NCBI GenBank assembly: GCA_944327085.1
Contig: CALVGG010000003.1
Coordinates: 62,001-126,000 of the forward strand
Origin: an uncultured Elusimicrobiales bacterium
GTDB lineage: Bacteria; Elusimicrobiota; Elusimicrobia; Elusimicrobiales; Elusimicrobiaceae
Reading direction: 5' to 3'
Length of the DNA stretch: 64,000 bases
The notes below the pieces were generated by a model. That model was given only the letters and a program-made list of their open reading frames with translations. It searched no databases and was not told where the DNA came from. Positions within the stretch are counted from its first letter, which is position 1, and every line of letters starts with the position of its first letter. The position numbers and the translations under genes are program-made. This document shows, piece after piece, positions 51,200 to 61,234 of the stretch.

Positions 51200-52128
51200 G
51201 TGTTTGCCTCCAAAAATTCCAAATCTCCGGGTTGGGGGTGCCACAAAACGGCTTGCGCGTTTTGGTATACCTGCGCTTCGCTACGCGCACCAGCCAACAC
51301 CCCGGTTACGCCCGGCATATGCAGTACCCACCCAAGCGCCACCTGCGCGGGCGGCACGCCGTCCCGCTCGGCCAAGCGGCGCACACGCGCCACTACCTGC
51401 GCACTGTTAAGAAAATGCTCCCCTTTATAAAAACGGTAAAAATAACTGCGCGCATCTGCCCGGCGGATATTGGCCTCTTTTTTATACTTGCCGCTTAATA
51501 TCCCCCCGCCCAATGAACCGTACACCGCAAAAGCCCGGTTTTGGTTTTGAATAAAAGGCAGTATTTGGCGGGCTTTTTCTTTATCCAATAAAGAATAAGG
51601 CCCCTGCACGCAGGAAATATCGGCCATATCACAGGCTTGTTTTAATAAATCCGGCGGGAAATTGCACACGCCGATAAAGCGTATCTTACCAGACTGTTTT
51701 AAACGGGTTAATTCTTCCAGCGTGTCTGAAAGCGGGGTGGCCGGGTCCGGCCAGTGGATTTGGTATAAATCAATATAATCGGTTTGCAGGCGGCGCAGGG
51801 AATCTTCCAGCTCACGCCGAACAGAATCCGGCTTTAGCCAATGGTTAATTCCCTTGGTAAAACGCACCAAGCCGCATTTGGTAGCCAAAAAAACATGTTG
51901 GCGCCGCCCCTGCAGGGCACGGCCCAGCACTTCCTCGCTATGGCCTAAGCCGTAAATGGGGGCGGTGTCTATCCAGTTAATGCCTTGGTCCAGCGCGGCG
52001 TGTACGGCACGGACGGACTGCCCATCATCCACAGCGCCCCAATCGCTCCCGCCGCCCATAGCCCAAGTGCCCAAAGCAATGCGGGAAAGAGAAACGTTTT
52101 TTTCTTTTCCAAACGCCGCGTATTGCAT
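51181..52128 (-). CDS. Aldo/keto reductase
   Basis: About 315 residues from the ATG at 52128, which overlaps the previous stop (TAATG); a GTG six bases upstream is also possible. IALGTWAMGGGSDWG, NWIDTAPIYGLGHSEEVLG (catalytic Asp and Tyr), LATKCGL (Lys) and YQIHWPD (His) are the four catalytic blocks; GVCNFP and VTGVLAGARSEAQV bind NADPH. It reduces an aldehyde or ketone; the substrate is not predictable. It lies between the CoA-binding and SPL-like genes in a minus-strand run. Confidence 0.88.
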   Translation of the reverse strand: MQYAAFGKEKNVSLSRIALGTWAMGGGSDWGAVDDGQSVRAVHAALDQGINWIDTAPIYGLGHSEEVLGRALQGRRQHVFLATKCGLVRFTKGINHWLKPDSVRRELEDSLRRLQTDYIDLYQIHWPDPATPLSDTLEELTRLKQSGKIRFIGVCNFPPDLLKQACDMADISCVQGPYSLLDKEKARQILPFIQNQNRAFAVYGSLGGGILSGKYKKEANIRRADARSYFYRFYKGEHFLNSAQVVARVRRLAERDGVPPAQVALGWVLHMPGVTGVLAGARSEAQVYQNAQAVLWHPQPGDLEFLEANTCSPLK

Positions 52129-52493
52129 TACCACAAACCGTTTTCCGCCATAAAACAGCCGTCCTGTGCGTCAATACCCGCGCGGACGGCTAAATCAAAC
52201 GATTCCTGCGATTGTGCCCCCGGCTGAAACCAAATTTCCTTTACTCCGCACGCAATACATTGTTCCACCGCCGCCGGCAAAGCCTGCGGCGGGATTACCA
52301 TAATTACCGTATGCGCGCGCTGGGGCAAATCCGCCAGTTTGGTGTATACCGGGGCACCCAACACCTGCCCGCCTTTGGGGTTAATGGCAAAAACCGTGAA
52401 CCCCTTGGCCAGCAAGGTTTTAAAAATTTTATGGCCGTATTTGGACGGATCCTGCGATACGCCAAACACCGCCACGGTATCGTGCGGATTCAT
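52128..52493 (-). CDS. CoA-binding domain protein (YccU-like)
   Basis: 121 residues. VAVFGVSQDPSKYGHKIFKTLLAKGFTVFAINPKGGQVLG is the Rossmann CoA-binding N-terminus, and IMVIPPQALPAAVEQCIACGVKEIWFQPGAQS completes the fold. The single-domain form is the YccU group, of unknown physiological role. The start is inside the YbaB operon, 4 nt after its stop; the stop overlaps the AKR start. Confidence 0.88.
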   Translation of the reverse strand: MNPHDTVAVFGVSQDPSKYGHKIFKTLLAKGFTVFAINPKGGQVLGAPVYTKLADLPQRAHTVIMVIPPQALPAAVEQCIACGVKEIWFQPGAQSQESFDLAVRAGIDAQDGCFMAENGLW

Positions 52494-52497
52494 AAGC

Positions 52498-52800
52498 TTA
52501 TGCCTGAGGCATGGTTAAACCGGCCATACCGCCCATAGCCTGCGCCGCCATGGACTGGGAATCACGCACCGCTTTGTTAACGGCGGCCTTAATTTCTTCG
52601 CCCAGTTCGGCCGGGGTAACGTCTTTATAATTTTCGGCCAGTTTTACTTCTTTAATTTCCTGAGAGCCGGAAATGGTTACTTCCACCAAATGTTTGGGGC
52701 CTTCGGCCTTTACTACCATAGCGTCCAAACGTTTTTTTAATTCTTCCATTTGGCTTTTTAATTTCCACAAATCTTTTAACTGTCCTAATTTTTCAAACAT
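52498..52800 (-). CDS. YbaB/EbfC nucleoid-associated protein
   Basis: 100 residues, normal length. The long N-terminal helix (LGQLKDLWKLKSQMEELKKRL) and the core VEVTISGSQEIKEVKL, with C-terminal AVNKAVRDSQSMAAQAMGGMAGL, match YbaB. These dimeric proteins bind DNA; they are often next to dnaX and recR, but not here. GGAGG precedes the ATG. Confidence 0.9.
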   Translation of the reverse strand: MFEKLGQLKDLWKLKSQMEELKKRLDAMVVKAEGPKHLVEVTISGSQEIKEVKLAENYKDVTPAELGEEIKAAVNKAVRDSQSMAAQAMGGMAGLTMPQA

Positions 52801-52837
52801 ACTGCAACCTCCAAAAGTGTTTTATTTATTTTAACTT

Positions 52838-55800
52838 TTATAAATCTACCCCCGCAAATTGCCGCACAAAAAACACCGTGCAGCGCACCGGCTGCCCGGG
52901 GAATAATTTTTCCACCGCTTGGCGGTAGAGCGCCAGCTGCGGGGCATATTTTTGGGCGGCGGTTTGCAGGTCTTCATCTTCCAGCGTATCGGTCTTATAA
53001 TCGGCCAGCCACAACCCCTGCGGGGTGCGCACCAGGGCGTCCATCTCGCCCGAGACGGTTTGCCCGTCCTGGTCAATAAACGTAAACGGTATTTCATACC
53101 CCACGGGCTCGGCCTGCAGGAAAGGGGCAAAAGCTTGGCAGGAAACAAAATTTTCCACCAGCAGGCAGGCTTCCTGCTGCAGGGCTTCGTCGGCCTGCAG
53201 CAAAGCGGCCGCACGCGCTAAAGCACGGGCCAGGTTGCGCTCTTTATCAGAAAGATACAGCTCCAGCGTTTTATGGGTTAAACTGCCAAGCGCCAGCGCC
53301 TCACCTGCCTGCGGGCCGGGTTCCGGCTGCGTTTGGCTGGGGGCCAATACCCCTTTGCGCGCACACGCCAGCGCATAGCGCGTTTCCCGCGCGGCGCGGG
53401 CCGCACGCCAGCGGGCCAGCTGGGTTTGGCTTTCCTGCGGGGCAGAGGCCGCCTGAGATTGATAAATAAATTCTTCCGGTGCACGGTACGCAATATAATG
53501 CACGGGAACATGCAGCATCTCCCGCTGTAATTGGGCGGGGCGGGCGTCCTTTGGCGGGTATAAACCCGCCGCCGCAAAAGAAGCCGCCGGGGTTTTGGCA
53601 CTGCCGGTTAAATTGCCCACAATAAGCAGTTTTTCTTTTGCACGTGTAAGCGCTACATACAAAACGCGTATCTCTTCACACCGGGCATGCTTTTTTTGTT
53701 CTTCTTCCAAAAAGGCTAAATTCACATCACAAATATTTCCCGCACGCAAACCGTGCATATTATACTGCCAGGAATAAATATGCTGCGCGCGCTGCACCGG
53801 GCCGGAGGCTTCCTGGCGGGAAATGTCGGTAAAAATAACCACCGGGAATTCCAACCCCTTGGATTTATGCACCGTAATAACGGATACCGCGTCCAGCGCC
53901 TCATCGCTCACCACGCCTTTTAAACGCTCCGGCTCTTCTTCCATTAAGCGTTGTGCCTCGGCCAAGAACTGGCCCAAAGTAACAGGCGCCTCCTGCGCGT
54001 AACCGCCGGCCAGGGCGCAAAGTTTTTCTAAATTAGACAGCGTGCGCTCCCCCTCGTAAGCCAATGCGCATAATGGGGAAAGGAAAGTTTCCCTTTGTAT
54101 GATATCCAACAGCTGCCCCAGCGGCACACGGCCGGCACGCGCAATAAAAGAGCGGATTAAGCGGTAAAAATTATTTAAATCTTCGTTTTGTGTTTTGGCA
54201 AAGACGTTCAGCTCCCCGCGTTGGGAAAACCGGTAAATTTCCTCGTCCGTAAATGCACCCAGCGGGCCGCGCAAAAGGCCCGTAAGGGCAATTTTGTCTT
54301 CCGGGTCGTCCACCACGCGAAGCAAATTCAAAAAATCATTTACTTCCTGGTTTTGGTAAAAGTTTTTATCGGCCTCTACATTAAATTTAATGCCGCTGCG
54401 GCGCAAAGCATCCAAATAAAATTCCTGCGCGGTGGAGGCACGGGCCAGCAGGGCAATATCCCCATAAGCCAGTTTTTTGCCGTTAGACAGCGTAAGCTTG
54501 CCCACATGGGCTGCAATCCAATTTGCAATAAACTGGGCCTGGTTTCGGCGTAAATCGTCGGCCCCGGGGGTTTGGTCTTGTGCGTCCACCACGGCTATTT
54601 CCACCGCGCCGGTGCGGGTGGTTTTATCGGTAAAAATAGGCACATAAGCCGGCTGAAAAGCCGCGCTTTGCACCATTACGCGCCCGCATACCGCATTGGC
54701 CATATCTATAATTTCGGCCTCACTGCGAAAGTTCTTTTGCAGGAAGCACTTTTCCCCGCCTTGTTTTAAAATCAAATCCGTAAACAATTCATAGGCCGTA
54801 ATGTCCGCCCCGCGGAAGCGGTAAATGGATTGTTTGGGGTCCCCCACCACAAACAATTTGCCGGGGGCCAGGCGTACGTCCTGCCAGCGCGGGGCGTGGG
54901 TGGTTTTTTCTTCCGCCAGAAATAAAAGCATTTCCCCCTGGGCAGGGTCCGTATCTTGGAACTCGTCTATAAACAAAGCGTCGTAATCTTCTTTTAACTG
55001 GCGGCGCACTTTTAAATTATTTTGCAGCAGATTGCGGGTTTTAATAATTAAATCATCAAAACTTAAAATACCTTCTTGCTGTAAATTTTGGCGCACCTGC
55101 CGCACCAGCGGGTCTGCCAGCGAAAGGGACAACTGAAACAACCTTTGTTTTTCCGGCGCGGTTTTTTGCGCAAACGCCGCCAAAGAAGCGGCCTCTTCAA
55201 AACTTTCTTCATCCCAGCCTTTGGGTGCCTTGCCGGAAAAATCTATTTCTTCAGGCAGGGCGGGGCCCGGGTCTTTACCCTGCAAATAAAGGGCGGCGCG
55301 CTGCAGCTGGCGGGCGCTTAGGGCCAGCATTTTTTCCGCCTTGCGTGGCGTTTTTACGCCTTGGGAAAAATAATCGGCCATTTCCTGCGCGCGGGCCGCT
55401 TTTTGCAAACAAATTTTTGCCAGCATATCCGCATGGGAAGCATATTGGTAATTTTCTATGCGGCCGCTGCACAGCTGGCGAGCAAAGTTTTTTAAATCAT
55501 TTAAAGAAATGTGAGAAAGCACCTCTTTCCAATCCTGCGCGCGGGGCGCGTTTAGGCCAAGCTGTTCATCCAAAAAGCTGTTCCAGGCGGCTTCAAACAC
55601 GCGTAAAGCGCGCGCCCCGGTATCAATTTGTGCATTGGGGGAAAGCCCAGCCTCCAGCGGATAAGCGCGCAAAATATCCGCGCAAAAACTGTGTATGGTG
55701 CCTATGGCGCTTCTATCCAGTAAAGACAGCGCCTGCTGGCTGCGCTCCAGCACGTCCTCATCCTTAATGCCAAAATGTTCCCGCAGTAAAGAAAGGGTAC

Positions 55801-56050
55801 GGTCCTCCTGCGCGTTTTGCACGCAGTAAACCAGCCGCTGGAGTTTAAAAATCAAACGGGTTTTAATTTCGGCCGCGGCTTTTTCCGTAAATGTTAAAGC
55901 CACCAGCCTTTGGGCAGGGATATGCTGCGCCACCAAAGCCAGGCAAAGGCGGTCAATAAGCAAAGTGGTTTTACCGGTACCGGCGCCGGCTTCCACCACC
56001 ATATTTACCCCCAAAAGGGTTTGCACTTTGGTGCGGTCTTCTGTAATCAT
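52838..56050 (-). CDS. addA: AddA-like UvrD-family helicase/exonuclease
   Basis: 1070 residues. VVEAGAGTGKTTLLIDRL is Walker A and LFIDEFQDTDPAQGEML Walker B in the UvrD style. VVGDPKQSIYRFRGAD and ITVHKSKGLEFPVVIF are helicase motifs III and V, and VLYVALTRAKEKLLIVGN motif VI. The C-terminus has a PD-(D/E)XK-type nuclease (GEMDALVRTPQGLWLADYKTD). This is the AddA subunit layout of double-strand-break resection enzymes. It overlaps the upstream AddB-like gene by 4 nt (ATGA), so the two subunits are made together. Confidence 0.9.
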   Translation of the reverse strand: MITEDRTKVQTLLGVNMVVEAGAGTGKTTLLIDRLCLALVAQHIPAQRLVALTFTEKAAAEIKTRLIFKLQRLVYCVQNAQEDRTLSLLREHFGIKDEDVLERSQQALSLLDRSAIGTIHSFCADILRAYPLEAGLSPNAQIDTGARALRVFEAAWNSFLDEQLGLNAPRAQDWKEVLSHISLNDLKNFARQLCSGRIENYQYASHADMLAKICLQKAARAQEMADYFSQGVKTPRKAEKMLALSARQLQRAALYLQGKDPGPALPEEIDFSGKAPKGWDEESFEEAASLAAFAQKTAPEKQRLFQLSLSLADPLVRQVRQNLQQEGILSFDDLIIKTRNLLQNNLKVRRQLKEDYDALFIDEFQDTDPAQGEMLLFLAEEKTTHAPRWQDVRLAPGKLFVVGDPKQSIYRFRGADITAYELFTDLILKQGGEKCFLQKNFRSEAEIIDMANAVCGRVMVQSAAFQPAYVPIFTDKTTRTGAVEIAVVDAQDQTPGADDLRRNQAQFIANWIAAHVGKLTLSNGKKLAYGDIALLARASTAQEFYLDALRRSGIKFNVEADKNFYQNQEVNDFLNLLRVVDDPEDKIALTGLLRGPLGAFTDEEIYRFSQRGELNVFAKTQNEDLNNFYRLIRSFIARAGRVPLGQLLDIIQRETFLSPLCALAYEGERTLSNLEKLCALAGGYAQEAPVTLGQFLAEAQRLMEEEPERLKGVVSDEALDAVSVITVHKSKGLEFPVVIFTDISRQEASGPVQRAQHIYSWQYNMHGLRAGNICDVNLAFLEEEQKKHARCEEIRVLYVALTRAKEKLLIVGNLTGSAKTPAASFAAAGLYPPKDARPAQLQREMLHVPVHYIAYRAPEEFIYQSQAASAPQESQTQLARWRAARAARETRYALACARKGVLAPSQTQPEPGPQAGEALALGSLTHKTLELYLSDKERNLARALARAAALLQADEALQQEACLLVENFVSCQAFAPFLQAEPVGYEIPFTFIDQDGQTVSGEMDALVRTPQGLWLADYKTDTLEDEDLQTAAQKYAPQLALYRQAVEKLFPGQPVRCTVFFVRQFAGVDL

Positions 56051-59000
56051 GCGGGTATGGTTTCCTCCAGCTCGTGCGCGCAGGTGCTGCGCAGGGCGCG
56101 CTGGCGCATTTTAAAAGCATTCTTGCGGCAGGCGGCACCGTAAGGGCAGTATTGGCAATCCGGCGTGGGGCTTAAATAAAAGTCCCCTTCTTGCACCAGG
56201 CGCGCCAAACGGGCGAAAAAAGCGTCCGCCGCCGGTTTTAAGGCATCAAATTCCGGCGGGGTAAAATCTTTGCGGGTGTAGCCTTTGTTGATAGACATTA
56301 AGCAGGAGCCTGCACTTTGATACCCCTGCAAGGCGTTCCACTGGCGGGCCAACAGCAAATATAAAAAGGGTTGGAAAATACGTTTTTTAAGTATATCCTG
56401 CGCCAGGGATTTGCCCGCCTTGCGGCTGGATTTGTAATCGTCCACGCGGTAAAGTTTTTGGCGGGGGTCCAGGTCAATACGGTCCAAAATACCTTTTAAA
56501 TGCAAACTGACCGAAGGCGCAGGCTTATAAGTGCCTTCCAGTTCCCGCTCAAAATACGAGGGGATAAAATCCCCCAGTTCGGCCGTGTCCGCCAGCACAA
56601 ATTCTTCCAGCGTGGCTTGCACGTCCTGCAAAATCAAATCCCAAATAACGGGATAAATACCAAAACGTTTATAAGCCTCGCGCGGGTAAAGCGAATTTAA
56701 CGTTTGCTGCAGGCGCGCGCGCAGTCCATCCGCAAACAAATTACGCAAAGAGCCGTCTTTTAATAAGCCCTCGTAAAATGCGGCAAGCACTTCGTGATAG
56801 GCACTGCCGCGCAGGTTGGGGGCCAGTTCCTGGCGGGAAAGGGCTTCATCCGGCTCGCCCAGGCCCAGCGCCCTGGAAAAAAAGTATTTCATCGGGCAGG
56901 CGGCCAGCGTGGTTAAGGCCGAGGCGGAAAAACCTTTTGCATTTAAGCGGGCAAATATTTCCGCCCCGCTTTGCACTTTACCGTCATAAGGGGTTAATTG
57001 GCCAGGTGCGGCCGTGTGTGCGCAGGCCAAAACCGCACGGCTTAAAGCGGGGGTAAGCAGGCCGGCTTCTTCAAAAGGAACTTCTTTATCTTTAGCGGAG
57101 CTGAGGGCAATGTACACAGCCATTTCCTGCGGGGTTAAGTAAACATCCCCCGTATGTTCCAAACGCTCCAAAATCCGTCCGCTTACCGCCTCTACCCGGC
57201 CGGATTGCAAATCTATTTCGCACGCGCGGGCCAGCTCCGCCGCATAAACGGACAAAACAGCCGCCTTGCCTTGCGAGTCCGTGCGCTGCCAGGTAACATA
57301 AACCCGCTGCCGCGCGGACGTAAGAGTTGTGTAAAAAAGAAGTTTTTCTTCTTCCAGCCTCTCCCGCGTTTGGTTAATCCAGTAGCCAAGCCCGTCGCGC
57401 AAAATAAAGCGGTAATAATCCTTTAAAATAGGATCTTCCGGCACAATCAGCGGGAAAGTTTTTTCATTCACGCCCAACAAAAACACCGCCTTAAACGAAA
57501 GCCCGCGCAAAGACATTACATCCGTAAACGTTACCCCGCCCGGGTGGCTCACCCCGCTGTTTACCTGCGTTTGGGACAAAACCGCCACCATATCCGGCAC
57601 AAATTCGCCTTCTTTGGCCTGGGGGCGCACGCCGCTGCGGCGTTTGAACCCCTCCACCGTTTGCAGCACCTGGTTAAATAAAGAGGCTTCTGCTTGCGTT
57701 AAGGAAAGTTCATCCGTATTCTCGCGCAAATAAGCCTCCGTTAAGGCGCATAAATCCGCCCACGGCAAAGGGTTGTTTAAAGTTTCCAAACGGGTTTTGC
57801 AATTTTCCAGCCAGGTTAAAAAATCAGCGTCGTAATATTTGGTTTGCGGGGTGATTAAATCGGTCCATTGGGCATAATCGCGGCTGGCCAAACTGGCGTT
57901 TATCAGTTTGCGCCAGCGTCCTTCTTTGTGTTTAAAATAAGGGGAAGTTACCACCGCCAAAATGGTCTCCCGCGCAAACCCTCCTTGCGCCAAAGACAAC
58001 AAATTTAAACAAAACACACCCAAAGCCGTAGTGCCCAGGGGCATTTCAAACGCGGCGTTTAAGGGGATGGTGTTTTCGGCAAAGACAGAAATGGCCGCCT
58101 GGCGGTAAGGCGCGGCGGAACGGGCCACCACGGCTATATCGGCAAAATCAAAACCGTCTTCTTCCACCAGTTTTAAAATTTGTTTGGCCGTATAAAACAG
58201 CTCCCCCCTGGCGCCCGGCACCTGCGCCATATGCAAAGCCGGGCAGGGCGCGCTTTGGCCGGCTTCAAATAAAGCGTGTTGCGCCTCGCCCAGCGCCCCC
58301 GATACCGGCGGGCACTCCTCCACCTGGGAGGCAGGGGCATAATTGCTTTCAAAAAATTTACGCGCAAAATTAAACGCGGGCACCCGTTCATACGGGGCAA
58401 AAACCGTTACCGGGTAATGCGCCGCTATGCGGGAAAATAACTCCAGCTGGCGGCCGGTCATATCATAAAAACCGTAAAAAATAATGTGGGTAAAAGACGC
58501 CAAATAGGCGGAGTTTTCCGCCTGGTCCAAGGCGGAGGCAAAAAACTGGGCGTAAGAGCGGTACCCCGGTACCCCGGCCGTGGCCTGCAAATAGGCGCGG
58601 TACACGTCCACCAGCCAGTTCAGGTGGGGCAAATCCTCCTCCAAGCGCGGGTCAGCCGATGAAGCCAGCTGTTCCTTAAGCACGTCCGGCTCGGCCAGCG
58701 AGTCCGCTAAATCCCGCAAAGAATTTTTTAACGCGCTTACAAACCCCCTCCCGGGCGCATAACGGTTTAAACCGGGGCGGGAGATAATTTCCCTGATGAT
58801 AAAATCGTGTAAATCATCATTAGGAAGCAGCTTTTTTTGCGGGGCGGGGTTTTGGGAATCCAACTCTTTTAACAGCCCGTTAAAAGACATAAAACGAATA
58901 TTTCCCACCGCCTGATATTTCTCCGCCAGCTGCCTGCGCAAACGCGCGCCCAAACGCTGGGACGCGCACACCACCAGCACCCGTTGCTGCGGCGGGCGGC

Positions 59001-59067
59001 GGGAAGGAGACATAAACTCCACAAAAGCGTTTTCCAAGGCGGGATAGTTTGCGTATTTAAGCTGCAT
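56047..59067 (-). CDS. addB: AddB-like PD-(D/E)XK nuclease subunit with Fe-S cysteines
   Basis: 1006 residues. The N-terminal half resembles an inactivated helicase fold (ASQRLGARLRRQLAEKYQ), and LRGLSFKAVFLLGVNEKTFP recalls motif V. The C-terminal nuclease has LKGILDRIDLDPRQKLYRVDDYKSS. Four cysteines for a 4Fe-4S cluster are visible: one in TTLAACPMKYFF and three in CQYCPYGAAC near the end, as in AddB. It pairs with the overlapping AddA-like gene for RecBCD-type recombination repair. The start codon has AT-rich -10-like DNA directly before it and no SD. Confidence 0.85.
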   Translation of the reverse strand: MQLKYANYPALENAFVEFMSPSRRPPQQRVLVVCASQRLGARLRRQLAEKYQAVGNIRFMSFNGLLKELDSQNPAPQKKLLPNDDLHDFIIREIISRPGLNRYAPGRGFVSALKNSLRDLADSLAEPDVLKEQLASSADPRLEEDLPHLNWLVDVYRAYLQATAGVPGYRSYAQFFASALDQAENSAYLASFTHIIFYGFYDMTGRQLELFSRIAAHYPVTVFAPYERVPAFNFARKFFESNYAPASQVEECPPVSGALGEAQHALFEAGQSAPCPALHMAQVPGARGELFYTAKQILKLVEEDGFDFADIAVVARSAAPYRQAAISVFAENTIPLNAAFEMPLGTTALGVFCLNLLSLAQGGFARETILAVVTSPYFKHKEGRWRKLINASLASRDYAQWTDLITPQTKYYDADFLTWLENCKTRLETLNNPLPWADLCALTEAYLRENTDELSLTQAEASLFNQVLQTVEGFKRRSGVRPQAKEGEFVPDMVAVLSQTQVNSGVSHPGGVTFTDVMSLRGLSFKAVFLLGVNEKTFPLIVPEDPILKDYYRFILRDGLGYWINQTRERLEEEKLLFYTTLTSARQRVYVTWQRTDSQGKAAVLSVYAAELARACEIDLQSGRVEAVSGRILERLEHTGDVYLTPQEMAVYIALSSAKDKEVPFEEAGLLTPALSRAVLACAHTAAPGQLTPYDGKVQSGAEIFARLNAKGFSASALTTLAACPMKYFFSRALGLGEPDEALSRQELAPNLRGSAYHEVLAAFYEGLLKDGSLRNLFADGLRARLQQTLNSLYPREAYKRFGIYPVIWDLILQDVQATLEEFVLADTAELGDFIPSYFERELEGTYKPAPSVSLHLKGILDRIDLDPRQKLYRVDDYKSSRKAGKSLAQDILKKRIFQPFLYLLLARQWNALQGYQSAGSCLMSINKGYTRKDFTPPEFDALKPAADAFFARLARLVQEGDFYLSPTPDCQYCPYGAACRKNAFKMRQRALRSTCAHELEETIPA

Positions 59068-59135
59068 AAAATGATATATTAATAAAGATAAAATATATTA
59101 ATTTATTATTGCATTTTTTAAGGATACTTTCACCC

Positions 59136-59591
59136 ATGAAAACGCTTATTTTGGTACGCCACGCCCACGCGCTTGGCAGTTTGGAAGCCGGCGTACAAAA
59201 AGATTCCCTGCGCCCGCTTTCCCCCAAAGGGTTGGAAACAGCCGCCCACACCGCCCGGCTGCTTAAAAACAGCGGCTATCATGCACAGGCTATTTTGCAC
59301 AGCCCGCTGCTGCGCGCCTGCCAAACGGCGGATATTTTATCCGGCGTGTTAAAGGCCCCCATGCAACCCTGCGCAGAGCTGGACGGCATGCACCCGGATC
59401 AGGACGTGTGCGACTTTTTAACCCAATCCATGCAGGATAAAGACTGCCTGATTGCCGTTGGACACAACCCAAATATATCCTGCGTGCTTTACCTGCTTAC
59501 CGGGCAAAACCGGCATTTTGCGCCGGGCTCTTTTGCCGTGATTAACATGCAGGACGAACACAAACCCCAACTAATTTGCTTTGAGGATTAA
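59136..59591 (+). CDS. sixA: SixA-like phosphohistidine phosphatase
   Basis: 151 residues. KTLILVRHAHALG contains the RHA/RHG histidine phosphatase motif. LRPLSPKGLETAAHTARLL, HSPLLRACQTADIL and IAVGHNPNISCVLYLL follow, giving the second catalytic histidine (GHNP). SixA removes phosphate from HPt domains or the nitrogen PTS. The ATG at 59136 with AAGGA is preferred over a TTG nine codons upstream. uppP follows after 2 nt with an SD in the end of this gene. Confidence 0.9.
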   Translation: MKTLILVRHAHALGSLEAGVQKDSLRPLSPKGLETAAHTARLLKNSGYHAQAILHSPLLRACQTADILSGVLKAPMQPCAELDGMHPDQDVCDFLTQSMQDKDCLIAVGHNPNISCVLYLLTGQNRHFAPGSFAVINMQDEHKPQLICFED

Positions 59592-59593
59592 CT

Positions 59594-60373
59594 ATGACGA
59601 TTTTTGACGCTGTTTTACTGGGACTTTTGCAAGCGCTGGGCGAATTTTTGCCCATTTCCAGCTCGGCCCATTTGGTGCTTTTGCCGTATTTGCGCGGCCA
59701 GCAATACCAGGGCCTTGCGTTTGACGTAATGCTACATGTGGCCACCCTGCTGGCCGTACTGCTTTATTTTGGTAAAGACTGGTACCACCTTATAAAGGAC
59801 GGCCTCACCCGCCCCCGCACCCCGCAGGGCAAAACCATTTGGTACCTGGCCTTGGGCACGGTGCCTGCCGGGCTGGCCGGCGTTTTGTTTGGGGACTGGG
59901 CCGAAACCACTTTTAGAAACCCGTTAATGATTGCCGTTTGCCTAATGGTATTTGCCGTTATTTTATGGGCGGCGGACCGCAAAGCCGGCAACCAAACCTC
60001 CACCGAACTAAGCTTAAAAACCGTTTTATTAATTGGCTGTGCGCAGGCGCTGGCCATTATGCCGGGCGTATCCAGAAGCGGTATTACCATTACGGCCGCT
60101 TTGCTGCTGGGCCTTTCCCGCGCGGCCAGTGCAAGGGTTTCTTTCTTACTTTCTGCCCCAGTTATAGGCGGGGCCGCCGTGCTGGAACTGCATAACCTGT
60201 CTTTAGCAGATATTAACGCCCCGTTTGTGTGGGGGTTTATCAGCGCGTTTTTAGGGGCGTTATTGGTAATAGGCTGGCTAATGAAGTTTATTAAAACCCA
60301 CAGCTTTAACGTATTTGTAGTGTACCGCTTGCTGCTTGGGTTATTTATTATAGGCTTTTATTTTTGGAAGTAA
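59594..60373 (+). CDS. uppP: Undecaprenyl-diphosphatase UppP (BacA)
   Basis: 259 residues, about seven to eight membrane helices. LGEFLPISSSAHLVLLPYL and the later IMPGVSRSGITITAALLLGLSRAASARVSFLLSAPVI are the two signature regions with the catalytic Glu/Ser/His and arginine residues. It recycles undecaprenyl pyrophosphate for cell-wall and surface-polymer synthesis and can give bacitracin resistance. Confidence 0.95.
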   Translation: MTIFDAVLLGLLQALGEFLPISSSAHLVLLPYLRGQQYQGLAFDVMLHVATLLAVLLYFGKDWYHLIKDGLTRPRTPQGKTIWYLALGTVPAGLAGVLFGDWAETTFRNPLMIAVCLMVFAVILWAADRKAGNQTSTELSLKTVLLIGCAQALAIMPGVSRSGITITAALLLGLSRAASARVSFLLSAPVIGGAAVLELHNLSLADINAPFVWGFISAFLGALLVIGWLMKFIKTHSFNVFVVYRLLLGLFIIGFYFWK

Positions 60374-60394
60374 ACACACAAGTTAAACCCAATA

Positions 60395-60426
60395 AAAACG
60401 CCCCTTATTAAAAGGGGCGTTTTTTA
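60395..60426. terminator. Bidirectional terminator between uppP and proC
   Basis: AACGCCCCTT and AAGGGGCGTT pair around ATTAA with A and T tracts on both sides. Confidence 0.85.
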
Positions 60427-60436
60427 TGGGGCCGTA

Positions 60437-61234
60437 TTATTTGGCAAACTCTTGCGCTTTGGCTACGGTAGCCTGGACTACTTTTTCAAAAATTTGGTCC
60501 GCGCGGGTTTCTTCCAGCACGGCCACACCGGCTGCCGTGCAGCCGCCGGGGGTGGTTACGCTTTTTTGCAAAGCCGCCGGGCTTTGGCCGGAAAGAAGCG
60601 CCATGGAAGCGGCGCCGGCCGTCATTTGTGCGGCCAACAAATTGGCCGTTTTTTCGGGCAGGCCCAAATCCATACCGCCTTTGGCCAAAGCGGCAATGAC
60701 ATAATAAATAAACGCCGGGCCGGAACCGGAAACCGCAGTGGCCGCGTCAAATAAATTTTCGGGCAGTTCTTCCACGCGCCCCGCACAGCCAAACAGATCC
60801 CGCGCGGTTTGCATTTGCTCGTCCGTTACGTAGCGGCCGCGGGCCAGCAGGCTCATGCCTTTGCCCAAGGCAATGGGGGTATTGGGCATCACCCGCACCA
60901 CCGGAAAGCCGGGCAGGGCCGCTTCCAACATTTGGGTGGTGGAGCCCAACGCCACAGAAAGCACCAGCTTGGGGGAGGTAAGCTCCTGCGCAATTTGCTG
61001 CAAAACCTCCGGCACCACGGCCGGCTTAACGGCTATAACCAGCACGTCCGCCTTGGAAACGACGTGTGCGTTATCGGTAGAGGCGTCTATACCGTAGCGG
61101 GAATATAAATTCTGGGCGGATTTTTCCGTATGTACGCCGGCCAATATGTCCCCGGCGCGGTAACCGCCAAAATCAATTAAACCTTTAATAATGGCGCCGC
61201 CCATTTCTCCGGCGCCCAAAAATCCTATTTTCAT
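60437..61234 (-). CDS. proC: Pyrroline-5-carboxylate reductase
   Basis: 265 residues. KIGFLGAGEMGGAIIKGL is the NADP Rossmann loop; VIAVKPAVVPEVLQQIA and RVMPNTPIALGKGMSLLA are hallmark blocks; DAATAVSGSGPAFIYYVIAAL and TTPGGCTAAGVAVLEE complete the substrate site. Final step of proline synthesis. Its start overlaps the proA stop by 4 nt (ATGA), so it is the last gene of the proBAC operon. Confidence 0.95.
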   Translation of the reverse strand: MKIGFLGAGEMGGAIIKGLIDFGGYRAGDILAGVHTEKSAQNLYSRYGIDASTDNAHVVSKADVLVIAVKPAVVPEVLQQIAQELTSPKLVLSVALGSTTQMLEAALPGFPVVRVMPNTPIALGKGMSLLARGRYVTDEQMQTARDLFGCAGRVEELPENLFDAATAVSGSGPAFIYYVIAALAKGGMDLGLPEKTANLLAAQMTAGAASMALLSGQSPAALQKSVTTPGGCTAAGVAVLEETRADQIFEKVVQATVAKAQEFAK